From Rhabdothermincola sediminis (GTDB lineage: Bacteria > Actinomycetota > Acidimicrobiia > Acidimicrobiales > Acidimicrobilacustridaceae), in NCBI RefSeq assembly GCF_014805525.1, contig NZ_JACFSZ010000008.1, forward strand, positions 62,001 through 126,000: a DNA stretch of 64,000 bases, written 5' to 3'. The position numbers and the translations under genes were made by a program. A model generated the notes under the pieces. That model was not told the origin of the DNA and did not search any database. It saw only the letters and a list, made by a program, of their open reading frames with translations. Below, piece by piece: positions 26,529 through 33,805 of the stretch. The stretch's first letter is position 1; each line of letters begins with the position of its first letter.

Positions 26529-27311
26529 TCATGCCGGGGTGATCAGACCGTAGTGGCCGTCGTAGCGGCGGTAGATGACGTTCCCCCTCCCCGTCTCGAC
26601 GTTGACGAAGAACACGAACGGCTCCTTCGAGACGTCGAGCCGCTCCTCTGCCTCGCTGACCGCCATCGTGGCCGGTCGTTGCGTGCTGGCGACGACTGGA
26701 GCTGAGCACGACTCCGGTACCCGGTTCTCGTCGGCGGCCTGCATCAGCTCGAGATGGTCGGATCCTTCGGGATGGAACAGCACGCTGTCGGCGCCGGTCT
26801 CGATGTCGGTGAAGAGGTAGAAGTCGTGACCGAGCATGTCGAGATCGAAGGCGGCCTCCTCGCAGGTCATCGGGGCCAGGGCGAAGGTCTTGTGACGGAC
26901 GATCTCCCGCTCATCGACCGGCCGATCGAAGTACTCCGGGCGTTGGGTGGGCAGGTCGCCGTGCCGCCAGCGCCCGTTTCCCGGCGGTGGGCGGTGTTGC
27001 GGATCCATCCGGTGGGTGCTGCGCTCCAGCCGGCGGCGCAGGCGGTCGGTGAGTAGATCGACGGCCTCGGTCAGGTCGTGCGCGGCCACATGAGCCCGCA
27101 GGTGTCGACCGTTCACGTCGAAGGACGCCTCTGCCAGCGCCGGCCGCTCCCGTGACGGGTTGCCTTCGAGCGAGAGCTTCACCTGCACGAACAGGATCGG
27201 TCGCTTCGTAAGACGGGCGAGATGGGTCACCTTCTCGACCGCATACTGCTTGGCGGCCTCGGGCACGTCACCTCGGGTCGTCACCTGGACCTCGAGCTCC
27301 TCGACTTCCAC
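26529..27311 (-). CDS. Long ribosome hibernation factor with duplicated C-terminal domain (Rv0079-like)
   Basis: The 260-aa protein has an N-terminal HPF/RaiA fold (residues 1-98: ELEVQVTTRGDVPEAAKQYAVEKV ends with the LRRRLERSTHR helix) and then two copies of the long-HPF C-terminal dimerisation domain: residues about 130-190 (IVRHKTFALAPMTCEEAAFD ... DFYLFTDIETGADSVLFHPE) and about 212-260 (MAVSEAEERLDVSKEPFVFF ... NVETGRGNVIYRRYDGHYG). Ordinary long HPFs have one. Tandem C-terminal domains are also seen in mycobacterial Rv0079 (DATIN), a DosR-regulated translation inhibitor. GTG 27311 follows GAGGAGGT. It should bind the 30S subunit and hold ribosomes inactive during stress. Confidence 0.85.
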   Translation of the reverse strand: MEVEELEVQVTTRGDVPEAAKQYAVEKVTHLARLTKRPILFVQVKLSLEGNPSRERPALAEASFDVNGRHLRAHVAAHDLTEAVDLLTDRLRRRLERSTHRMDPQHRPPPGNGRWRHGDLPTQRPEYFDRPVDEREIVRHKTFALAPMTCEEAAFDLDMLGHDFYLFTDIETGADSVLFHPEGSDHLELMQAADENRVPESCSAPVVASTQRPATMAVSEAEERLDVSKEPFVFFVNVETGRGNVIYRRYDGHYGLITPA

Positions 27312-27353
27312 GTGGGCAGAACCTCCTCGGTTCGGGACGGTACGGCGAGCGGT

Positions 27354-27704
27354 TCAGCGCTCGGTGGGCGGGAACGTGTAGTGCTGGCTCTCCAGGATCT
27401 CCTCCAGATCGGGTTCATGCTCGACCGTGGGCGGCCGTTCGTCCTCACTCGCCCACTCCGGCTCCTCGTCGTCGAAGTAGCTCACCATCGAGCGCTCGTC
27501 AGCGTCGTCGCCGGAGGGGGTGCCGGTGTCCACGTCTGCTCGCCCGGGATCGTTGGCCGGGAGACGGTCGATCGGCGACACGTGCATCGCTTGTTCCTCG
27601 GGCTGGCGTTCTGCAGCCTGATCGGCCCGTTCGACCGCGTCGTCATCGACGAACTCGTCCGGTCGCAGGAAGGTCCACTCATCCGAGGGCTGTTCGTGCG
27701 ACAT
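27354..27704 (-). CDS. Acidic hypothetical protein
   Basis: The 116-aa product is very rich in Asp and Glu and has no membrane segment or Cys. It contains short aromatic patches (DEWTFLRPDEF at residues 8-18, SYFDDEEPEWASEDE about 80-94, SQHYTFPP at the end) separated by disordered-looking acidic linkers. I do not recognise it. ATG 27704 follows a good GGAAGGAGCC ribosome-binding site. It lies 42 bases ahead of the hibernation factor and so may be its operon leader, and it shares a divergent promoter with the second FMN protein. Its acidity suggests a partner-binding role, which is only a guess. Confidence 0.65.
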   Translation of the reverse strand: MSHEQPSDEWTFLRPDEFVDDDAVERADQAAERQPEEQAMHVSPIDRLPANDPGRADVDTGTPSGDDADERSMVSYFDDEEPEWASEDERPPTVEHEPDLEEILESQHYTFPPTER

Positions 27705-27769
27705 CGTGGCTCCTTCCCTCAGCGACTGGTTGCTCGCTCCCAGGGTGCCCTGGCCCCGCCGACGGGGCA

Positions 27770-27783
27770 AGGGCGAAAAGGCC
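27770..27783. promoter_or_regulatory. Weaker DosR-like operator
   Basis: AGGGCGAAAAGGCC matches AGGGNCNNAAGTCC, the reverse complement of the DosR motif, at 10 of 12 defined positions. It lies between the divergent acidic protein gene (66 bases away) and the second FMN protein gene (155 bases away). A separate near-perfect palindrome, GAGGCCCTTGGGCCTC, follows at 27794-27809. Both are candidates only. Confidence 0.4.
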
Positions 27784-27938
27784 TGGCGGATCGGAGGCCC
27801 TTGGGCCTCACCGGTGCGGTCCACCGCAGGGCGAGGGGGCCGGTGGCGAGATGCCTGGAGCCGGTGACGAACGACCTTCTCCTCTGGACGTGCTCACCGG
27901 GCAGGAGGGAACCTCGGGGGTGAGCAGGAGGTGTCGCG

Positions 27939-28379
27939 ATGCGACTGGTCGATAGCAAGACCGGGATCGAGGTGCTCGATCGCAAGACGTGCCTGGAGCT
28001 GCTGGCCGGCCAGCAGGTGGGCCGGGTGGCCGTCGTGGTCGCCGGGCAGCCCGTGATCCTGCCGGTGAACTACGTGATGGATGGAGAGGACGTCGTGTTC
28101 CGCACGGCCGAGGGCACGAAGTTCGATGCAGCGGTCCGCTCCGCCGCCGTGGCCTTCGAGGTGGACCAGACCGACGGGCGGACCCAGACCGGCTGGAGCG
28201 TCCTTGTCACCGGTCGGTCTGAGCTGGTGGTCGACGCCGCCGAGCGTGACCGGCTGGCGAAGCTCCCGTTGCGTCCCTGGTCGTCACACGAGAAGTCGAA
28301 CTGGGTGCGGGTGCCCATCGGTGAGATCACCGGCCGTCGAGTGAGCCAGCCGATGCCACCCGAGGCCTTCCGGGGCTGA
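27939..28379 (+). CDS. Pyridoxamine 5'-phosphate oxidase-like FMN split-barrel protein (second copy)
   Basis: The 146-aa protein starts EVLDRKTCLELLAGQQVGRVA and continues with QPVILPVNYVM, TAEGTKFDAA and TQTGWSVLVTGRSE, the same Pyridox_ox_2 family as 22338-22808. Flavin binding is predicted; the oxidoreductase substrate is not known. ATG 27939 follows AGCAGGAGGTG. It is divergent from the acidic protein/hibernation factor genes, repeating the Rv0079/Rv0080 neighbourhood of mycobacteria, and is followed by a hairpin terminator. Confidence 0.82.
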   Translation: MRLVDSKTGIEVLDRKTCLELLAGQQVGRVAVVVAGQPVILPVNYVMDGEDVVFRTAEGTKFDAAVRSAAVAFEVDQTDGRTQTGWSVLVTGRSELVVDAAERDRLAKLPLRPWSSHEKSNWVRVPIGEITGRRVSQPMPPEAFRG

Positions 28380-28396
28380 CGAGGGTGCCCGGACGA

Positions 28397-28434
28397 GTGG
28401 GTGGCCGCCGCATCTTCCGGTGGCGGCCACCCAC
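28397..28434. terminator. Hairpin terminator between convergent genes
   Basis: GTGGGTGGCCGCC (28397-28409) and its exact reverse complement (28422-28434) make a 13-bp stem with a 12-base loop, 17 bases after the FMN protein gene and 61 bases beyond the end of the convergent multicopper oxidase gene. It can serve both strands. Confidence 0.7.
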
Positions 28435-28495
28435 ACGACGTCCGAGGTCACGGTCTGAGGTCGGGCTTCCCGAGCATCCCCGGATCTGAGAGCGC

Positions 28496-29983
28496 TCAGG
28501 GGGTGACGATCCAGGCGGTCACCATGCCGTGGAGGCCGGCATCGCTCTCCGCATGGGTGAGGATGTGGCAGTGGTAGGCCCAGATGCCGTACTGGGCGGC
28601 GGCCGGCTGTCCGGGCTGGTACTCGACGTTGAGGTCCTCGGGGCGGCTCTGCACCAGCACGCTGTAGCGCTCGCCCGGGGCCACGTTCAGGGTGTCGACC
28701 CAGTAGGGCTGCTCGAGGGGGAAGCCGTCCTTCGCCACCACCAGCTGCGGCATGTGGTGCAGGTGCATGGGGTGGATCTGCAGACCCTCGTTCTGGTAGT
28801 GGACGAGGTGCCAGTCGCCGACCTTGCTCACGATGGGATCGGTGGCCGGGAAGCCCTTGCCGTTCAAGGTCAGGCCGATCACGCCCGCGTCGTTCAGCAC
28901 CATCGGGATCTCCTGGGCGACCTGGAGGTTCGCCGGGACGGTGACGCCGTTGATCGTCCGCCCCCGTGGCAGCGGGAGGTCACCGACTTGGAACATGCCG
29001 AACATCCCGTTCACCACCGCCACCTGGCCGTGATTGTGGGGGTGGTACATCCCGAGCTCGGGTCGGTCCGGTGCGGTGAAGGTGTAGGTGTAGGTCTCAC
29101 CCGGCTTGATCGGTGGCTGGGTGATGGGCGACACGCCATCGGAGGGGAACGGCGTGGTGATCCCGTGGAAGTGGATGTCGGTGTTCACCGGTAGGTCGTT
29201 CTTGAGGACGACCTGCACCCGGTCACCCGGCTCGACCCGGATCCACGGTGAGGGCACCATCCCGTTGTAGGTCCAGGCCTCGACGGTGCGCTCGGGCTCC
29301 ACCTGCCACTGGGTGATCGCCGCCGTGAGATTGAACCGCTTGGTCCCGTCCGGGAGGATCTCCGGCTCCAGCTTCTGGTTGCCGACACCCTCGGTCGGGA
29401 CGGCTCGTAGGCCCGGCACGCCGTTGGTGGTCATCCCGCCGCCCGCAGCGGCCGACTCCAGGATGGCGTTCACGTAGCCGTTCGCGCTGTCGATCATCTG
29501 CTGGTCGAGCTTCGCCCAGTCCGCCGCGCTGTGGCCGCTGTGGCCACCCGCGGCGGCGGTGTCCGTGGTGGCCGCAGCCGCCCCGGCCGACACGGTGAGG
29601 GTGCCCTTCATGCCGGCGTCCGCGTGACCGGGGATGTTGCAGAGCACGTCGTAGGTGCCGGGCGCGAGGCTCGAGACGTCGAGCTCCTGGCTGGCGCCAG
29701 GAGCGAGGTCGCGGGTCTTGGGGCCGCCCACGATCTCGAGGTTGTGCACCTGAGACCCCCCGTTGGTGACCAGCAGCGACCCGCCGGTGCCGACCGAGAT
29801 GCTGGCCGGCGCGATCTTGAACTCGGAGATGGTGACCGATACCGGTGGGGCCTTCGTGGTGGCAGCACCACCTTCGTCCTTGTTGACCACCACCACGATG
29901 CCGATCGCGGCTAGCAGGAACGCGGCCACGGAGAGCAGCGAGGCGAACAGCGAAAACATGCTCCGGTCGTCGTTGGGGGCCAT
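28496..29983 (-). CDS. Membrane-anchored cupredoxin-multicopper oxidase fusion
   Basis: The 495-aa protein has an N-terminal membrane anchor (residues 10-34), a plastocyanin-like domain (about 45-135) with type 1 copper ligands His (QVHNLEI), Cys (VLCNIPGHADAGM), His and Met, a linker rich in A/G/T/H, and a two-domain multicopper oxidase (about 215-495). The oxidase keeps copper motifs HFHG, YHPHNHG, HPMHLHHM and YHCHILTHAESDAGLHGM. It faces outside the membrane and should oxidise a substrate and reduce O2, or possibly nitrite. The fused cupredoxin could carry electrons to it. A DosR-like box lies 113 bases upstream. ATG 29983 follows AAGGAAGGACC. Confidence 0.87.
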   Translation of the reverse strand: MAPNDDRSMFSLFASLLSVAAFLLAAIGIVVVVNKDEGGAATTKAPPVSVTISEFKIAPASISVGTGGSLLVTNGGSQVHNLEIVGGPKTRDLAPGASQELDVSSLAPGTYDVLCNIPGHADAGMKGTLTVSAGAAAATTDTAAAGGHSGHSAADWAKLDQQMIDSANGYVNAILESAAAGGGMTTNGVPGLRAVPTEGVGNQKLEPEILPDGTKRFNLTAAITQWQVEPERTVEAWTYNGMVPSPWIRVEPGDRVQVVLKNDLPVNTDIHFHGITTPFPSDGVSPITQPPIKPGETYTYTFTAPDRPELGMYHPHNHGQVAVVNGMFGMFQVGDLPLPRGRTINGVTVPANLQVAQEIPMVLNDAGVIGLTLNGKGFPATDPIVSKVGDWHLVHYQNEGLQIHPMHLHHMPQLVVAKDGFPLEQPYWVDTLNVAPGERYSVLVQSRPEDLNVEYQPGQPAAAQYGIWAYHCHILTHAESDAGLHGMVTAWIVTP

Positions 29984-30095
29984 GTGGTCCTTCCTTGCGG
30001 GAGGGTGGTTCGGGGGGATCGGGCCCGAAGACCCGTGCCGGCAGTCTGACTCGCCTGGGGAGCCGTCGGGCAGGGCAGGCGGTCGGGCGATGAAA

Positions 30096-30109
30096 GGACT
30101 TAGGTCCCA
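30096..30109. promoter_or_regulatory. DosR-like operator between multicopper oxidase and receiver-like protein genes
   Basis: GGACTTAGGTCCCA matches GGACTTNNGNCCCT at 11 of 12 defined positions and contains the palindromic halves GGAC and GTCC. It lies midway in the 233-base divergent promoter, 113 bases from the oxidase start and 107 bases from the receiver-like gene start. It is an AT-rich patch in a GC-rich region, which makes chance occurrence less likely. Confidence 0.65.
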
Positions 30110-30216
30110 TCGCGCCAGGACGCCGTGCCCTGTGCCAGGGCCACGCCGACCCCCGACCATCGGGTGTCGTATCGCCGATCAGGGGGTCCGCCGTAGCGGC
30201 CAGGAGGTGTAGCCCG

Positions 30217-30825
30217 ATGCGCGTGTTGCTTCTCGAAGGGGATCCGGGAGCCGCGGCGGATGCAGCCGCCGAGTTGGCCGAGGCGGGACATGAGGTGTCC
30301 CGGTGCCACGAGGCGGGGACTCCCGCCTTCCCGTGCCGAGGCCTGACCGAGCCCGGGACCTGCCCGCTCGAGCGGGAGCACATCGACGTGGCGGTGGTAG
30401 TCCGAGGCCAGCCTGGTAACGGGCCAGCTCCCGGTGAGGACGGTGTCCGTTGCGCGCTCCGGAGGTTCGTTCCGCTCGTTGTTGCCGGTGACGTCTCCCG
30501 CTCCCCGTACACAGACTGGGCCACCGTGGTGCACGAGGGCACGGACGAGCTGGACCTGGCCGTCACCGAGGCGGCCAGTGCTCCGCTGCGCCGCCACGCC
30601 GACGCCGCGACCCGCTCGCTCCGGGAGGTGCTGAGCCGCCACGGGTTGGACGGCTCGATGGCCGAGGCGCACGTGCGCCGGGTGGGCGACGACCTGCGGG
30701 TCATGCTGCGCCCGAACGTGCCGGTGGAGCCGGCGGTGGCCGAGATGGCCTCCGTGCGGGCCGTCGGCGCGGTCCGGGCCCTCGACGCTCACCCGAGGGT
30801 GATCGACGTCACCATCGAGCACTGA
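30217..30825 (+). CDS. Degenerate receiver-like protein with three Cys
   Basis: The 202-aa protein starts MRVLLLEGDPGAAADAA like a response-regulator receiver, but only one acidic residue of the usual pair remains and the strand that should carry the phosphoacceptor (HIDVAVVVRG) lacks Asp. Cys30, Cys40 and Cys49 lie in a loop (RCHEAGTPAFPCRG, GTCPLE) inserted after the first helix. The C-terminal region (about 130-202) alternates strands and helices ending VRALDAHPRVIDVTIEH, a ferredoxin-like or Asp23/BON-like pattern. I do not recognise the family. It faces the multicopper oxidase across a DosR-like box. A redox or metal-sensing role is possible but unproven. Confidence 0.7.
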   Translation: MRVLLLEGDPGAAADAAAELAEAGHEVSRCHEAGTPAFPCRGLTEPGTCPLEREHIDVAVVVRGQPGNGPAPGEDGVRCALRRFVPLVVAGDVSRSPYTDWATVVHEGTDELDLAVTEAASAPLRRHADAATRSLREVLSRHGLDGSMAEAHVRRVGDDLRVMLRPNVPVEPAVAEMASVRAVGAVRALDAHPRVIDVTIEH

Positions 30826-30875
30826 GTCCGGACTGGCGCGAGCATCACGCCAGGCCTCCAGTCCAGTGAGTACGG

Positions 30876-30900
30876 GGGCCGCTGGTGATCCCAGCGGCCC
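30876..30900 (+). terminator. Hairpin terminator
   Basis: GGGCCGCTGG (30876-30885) and CCAGCGGCCC (30891-30900) form a perfect 10-bp stem with a TGATC loop between the receiver-like gene and dsbB-like gene. It is placed as a terminator for the former. Confidence 0.7.
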
Positions 30901-30929
30901 TCGCTTCGCCCGTACACTAGCGGTCGCTC

Positions 30930-31517
30930 ATGGGTGTGCCGACGGCCTCGTTCTTCTTCGCCGTGCTCGCGTTGTGCTGCCTCGGCGGGGTGGCGGCGAC
31001 GCTGATCGCGAGTGTGGTCCAGCGGGTCGTTCCCTCACCGGTGCTGGCGGCGTTGCGCCGTGACGTAGGTGCCGCGTCGGTGGCGCTCGCAGCGCTCGTC
31101 GCGGTGGTGGCCACCATGGGGAGCCTCTACTACTCGCAGGTCGCCGGGTTCACGCCGTGCACCCTGTGTTGGTATCAGCGCATCTTCATGTACTCCCTCG
31201 CGGTCGTTCTCATCGTCGCCGCGGTGCGTCGTGACCGGGAGGTGCGCTGGTACGCCCTGCCCCTCGCCGTGACCGGGGCCGGTTTCAGCGTCTACCACAG
31301 CTGGATCCAGGCCTTCCCACCCGACAGCGGCACGTCGTTCTGCACGGCCGAGGCTCCCTGCACCACCCGTCATGTGTGGGAGTTTGGTTTCGTGTCGCTG
31401 CCGTTCATGGCGCTGTGCGGTTTCTCGTTCGTGATCACGATGATGGTGCTGGCTCGGCCCGCGCCCCAGGAGGTCTCCGTTGTCGAATCGACCGACCACG
31501 AGCTCGTCTCGCTCTGA
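30930..31517 (+). CDS. DsbB-like disulfide-bond formation protein
   Basis: The 195-aa membrane protein has about five predicted helices, one more than classical DsbB, with the quinone-side CxxC pair Cys77/Cys80 in FTPCTLCWYQR and the second pair Cys138/Cys144 (FCTAEAPC) in the outer loop. Both pairs are needed to pass electrons from a thioredoxin-fold oxidase to quinone. The first helix (residues 5-30) is extra. The next gene encodes a thioredoxin-fold protein and overlaps by 38 bases, so the two form a redox pair. DsbB/BdbC-type function is well supported. Confidence 0.9.
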   Translation: MGVPTASFFFAVLALCCLGGVAATLIASVVQRVVPSPVLAALRRDVGAASVALAALVAVVATMGSLYYSQVAGFTPCTLCWYQRIFMYSLAVVLIVAAVRRDREVRWYALPLAVTGAGFSVYHSWIQAFPPDSGTSFCTAEAPCTTRHVWEFGFVSLPFMALCGFSFVITMMVLARPAPQEVSVVESTDHELVSL

Positions 31518-32256
31518 ACGGGCCCGCCAGGCCCGGGCGGCCTCCGAGGCGCGAACCCGCACCGGCTGGATCATCGGCGGCGCGGTGCTGGTCGTCCTGC
31601 TCGCCGCGGGCATCGCCCTGCTCGCCACCCGCTCGTCGGGTGATGACGTGGCCGGTGGTGGCGCGTCACCGTCGGGCGGGACGGTGGTGCCGAGTGGCGA
31701 TCGGAGCACTGGGCCGGTGCAGGTCACCGGTTCCGCGCTGCCAGCGTTCTCGCAGGCCACCCCGGATACCGCGGTCGGGCAGCCTGCGCCGGGTCTCGTG
31801 GGGGAGTCCTTCGACGGGGAGGCGGTGCGCATCGATCCCGGCGACGGCCGGCCCAAGATCGTGGCGTTCCTGGCGCACTGGTGCCCCCACTGCCAGAAGG
31901 AGGTCCCGCGCCTCACCGATTGGTTGGAGGCGAACGGCATGCCGACCGACGTCGACCTCTTCGCGGTGAGCACGGCCGTGGCCCCCGATCGTGGCAACTA
32001 CCCACCGGGTGCCTGGCTCCGGCGGGAGGCGTGGCCCGTACCGACCATGCTCGATGATCAGGACCAGGCCGCCGCCAGCGCCTACGGGTTGTCGTCGTTC
32101 CCGTACTTCGTGGTCATCGGGCCCGACGGCAGGGTGGTCGGGCGTGCCAGCGGCGAGCTGTCGACCTCGCAGTGGGAGGCGCTGCTCGAGGCGGCCCGAA
32201 CGGGTTCGAGCACGTCGACTGGCGAGGTGGGGCCGGCCTCGCGGGTCGGCGGGTGA
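31480..32256 (+). CDS. Membrane-anchored thioredoxin-fold protein (TlpA-like)
   Basis: The 258-aa protein has a cytosolic charged N-terminus, one membrane anchor (about 29-50, WIIGGAVLVVLLAAGIALLA), a G/S-rich linker and a thioredoxin domain with active site HWCPHC near residue 130 and cis-Pro segment SSFPYFVVIG. The WCPHC type resembles DsbA/TlpA oxidants. A TTG start at 31480 is chosen: it follows CAGGAGGT and lies inside the dsbB-like gene in another frame. It is probably the thiol oxidase or reductase partner of the DsbB-like protein outside the membrane. Confidence 0.87.
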   Translation: MSNRPTTSSSRSERARQARAASEARTRTGWIIGGAVLVVLLAAGIALLATRSSGDDVAGGGASPSGGTVVPSGDRSTGPVQVTGSALPAFSQATPDTAVGQPAPGLVGESFDGEAVRIDPGDGRPKIVAFLAHWCPHCQKEVPRLTDWLEANGMPTDVDLFAVSTAVAPDRGNYPPGAWLRREAWPVPTMLDDQDQAAASAYGLSSFPYFVVIGPDGRVVGRASGELSTSQWEALLEAARTGSSTSTGEVGPASRVGG

Positions 32257-32278
32257 GGCGCGCTACGTTGCTGGGGCC

Positions 32279-33031
32279 ATGAGCTCCACCGGCCCGACGG
32301 AGCGGTTCACGGGCAAGGTCGTGCTCGTGACGGGCTCTTCCAGCGGCATCGGCGCGGCGTGCGCCCGCGCGTTCGCCGGCGAGGGCGCGAGGGTGGTGGT
32401 GAACTCGTCGTCATCGACCGAAGCGGGGCAGGCCGTCGCGTCGTCATTGCCCGGCGCCTTCTACGTCCAGGCCGACATCTCCCGTGAGGACGACTGCCAG
32501 AGGCTGGTCGACACGGTGGTGCGGCAGGCCGGACGCCTCGACGTGCTCGTCAACAACGCTGGGGTGACCGAGGTGATCCCGCACCACGACCTCGATGCGG
32601 TCACCGACGCGGTGTTCCGGCGGATCCTCGACGTGAACGTGCTGGGCACGTGGAACCTGACCAGGCTCGCCATGCCTGCGCTGCGGTCGTCGGGCGACGG
32701 CGCGGTGGTCAACATCACCTCGGTTGCCGGCGTCCGTCCAACCGGTAGTTCGATCCCCTACGCCGCATCGAAGGCCGCGCTCAACCACCTGACCGCATTG
32801 GTCGCGAACGTGGTGGGCCCTGCGGTGCGGGTCAACGCGGTGGCGCCGGGCTTGATCCGCACACCTTGGACGGCCGGGTGGGGGCCGCTGCACGAGGCCA
32901 TGGCCGAGCGCGCGCCGCTCGGTCGTTCCGGAGAACCCGAAGACGTGGCGCAGGTGGTGCTCGACGTGGCCGCGGCGCGATACCTCACCGGGCAGGTGGT
33001 GGTCGTCGACGGTGGTCTGACGCTGCGATGA
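32279..33031 (+). CDS. Short-chain dehydrogenase/reductase
   Basis: The 250-aa protein has the classical SDR motifs TGSSSGIG (cofactor), NNAG, catalytic Ser in NITSVAG and YAASK, plus the late RVNAVAPGLIRT segment. It is close to FabG-type reductases in length and pattern, but no fatty-acid synthesis genes are near. ATG 32279 gives the family N-terminus. It starts 22 bases after the TlpA-like gene and could be in the same transcript. Confidence 0.88.
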   Translation: MSSTGPTERFTGKVVLVTGSSSGIGAACARAFAGEGARVVVNSSSSTEAGQAVASSLPGAFYVQADISREDDCQRLVDTVVRQAGRLDVLVNNAGVTEVIPHHDLDAVTDAVFRRILDVNVLGTWNLTRLAMPALRSSGDGAVVNITSVAGVRPTGSSIPYAASKAALNHLTALVANVVGPAVRVNAVAPGLIRTPWTAGWGPLHEAMAERAPLGRSGEPEDVAQVVLDVAAARYLTGQVVVVDGGLTLR

Positions 33032-33088
33032 AGGCGCACGAGCAGGGCCGACCCCGACTGCGTCCGGTCGGGTGATCGAGGAGGCGAG

Positions 33089-33514
33089 ATGAACCGGGTC
33101 ATCGTGGGTGTCGACGGATCGGACGGTTCCCGGGCCGCGTTGCGGTGGGCGGCCTCCGAGGCCGAGCGCTGGGGGGCACCGCTCGTCGCCGTGTGGGCGT
33201 GGGAGTTCTCGCCGCTGATCGTGGCCACCAACGCCCCGACGGAGATCGAGGAGCTGAGCCAGGCCGTCGCGCAGCGACTCCGCGAGACGCTGGTCGAGGA
33301 GCTCGGGGAGGACGGAGCCGACCGAGTCGAGGCCCATGTCGTCGAGGGCACCCCGGTGCGTGCGCTGCTCGACCAGGCCGGCGCAGACGATCTCATCGTC
33401 GTCGGCTCACGTGGCTACGGCGGGTTCAAGGGTGCGCTCCTCGGTTCGGTCAGCCAGCAGGTCGTGCACTACGCCCCCTGCCCGGTGACCGTGGTTCGCG
33501 CCGCCGGCCGCTGA
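33089..33514 (+). CDS. Universal stress protein, single UspA domain
   Basis: The 141-aa protein starts RVIVGVDGSDGSRAALRW and has the ATP motif GSRGYGGFKGALLGS, typical of ATP-binding UspA proteins of actinobacteria. It is the third USP gene of the island and resembles the one at 26003-26500 in its last half. ATG 33089 follows CGAGGAGGCGAG. Confidence 0.92.
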   Translation: MNRVIVGVDGSDGSRAALRWAASEAERWGAPLVAVWAWEFSPLIVATNAPTEIEELSQAVAQRLRETLVEELGEDGADRVEAHVVEGTPVRALLDQAGADDLIVVGSRGYGGFKGALLGSVSQQVVHYAPCPVTVVRAAGR

Positions 33515-33543
33515 CCCGCGCGCAGCCCGACCCGTCGCCCATC

Positions 33544-33592
33544 GAACTGTTCATCGGAGCGCGGTCTCAGGCCGTTATTTCATGAACAGTTC
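33544..33592. repeat. 49-bp palindromic repeat, copy 1
   Basis: GAACTGTTCA at the left and TGAACAGTTC at the right are exact inverted arms of a 49-bp unit. The same arms, length and internal GCGGTC at positions 18-23 recur at 41556-41604. It lies 29 bases after the USP gene, inside the longest gene-free stretch of the window (33515-33805), in which I recognise nothing else. Confidence 0.85.
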
Positions 33593-33805
33593 GGGGAGAG
33601 GGAGGGGGGGACGGATATGGAGGGGGAGCCGCGATCGTGACCCGGCGGCGGTGCGCGCGACTCGTGGCCCGAGCCGACCCATCTTGGGCGCTCGTCCGAC
33701 GCGGCCGGTGAGAAATTTGTCGCGTAGTCGAAATCCCTCTCAGGAACGACCGCGAGATCTTCCGATGCCCCTCCGTGACCGCTCCCGATGCGAAAGGAAG
33801 GTCAC

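Noticed and set aside
27312-27353. GGGAC half-site before the hibernation factor gene as a further DosR box
   Set aside because: Only one half matches; the second half of the palindrome is absent, so it was not counted.
33544-33592. 49-bp repeat considered as a CRISPR repeat
   Set aside because: Only two copies, 8 kb apart, without spacer arrays or cas genes; the structure is an inverted repeat with a variable centre.
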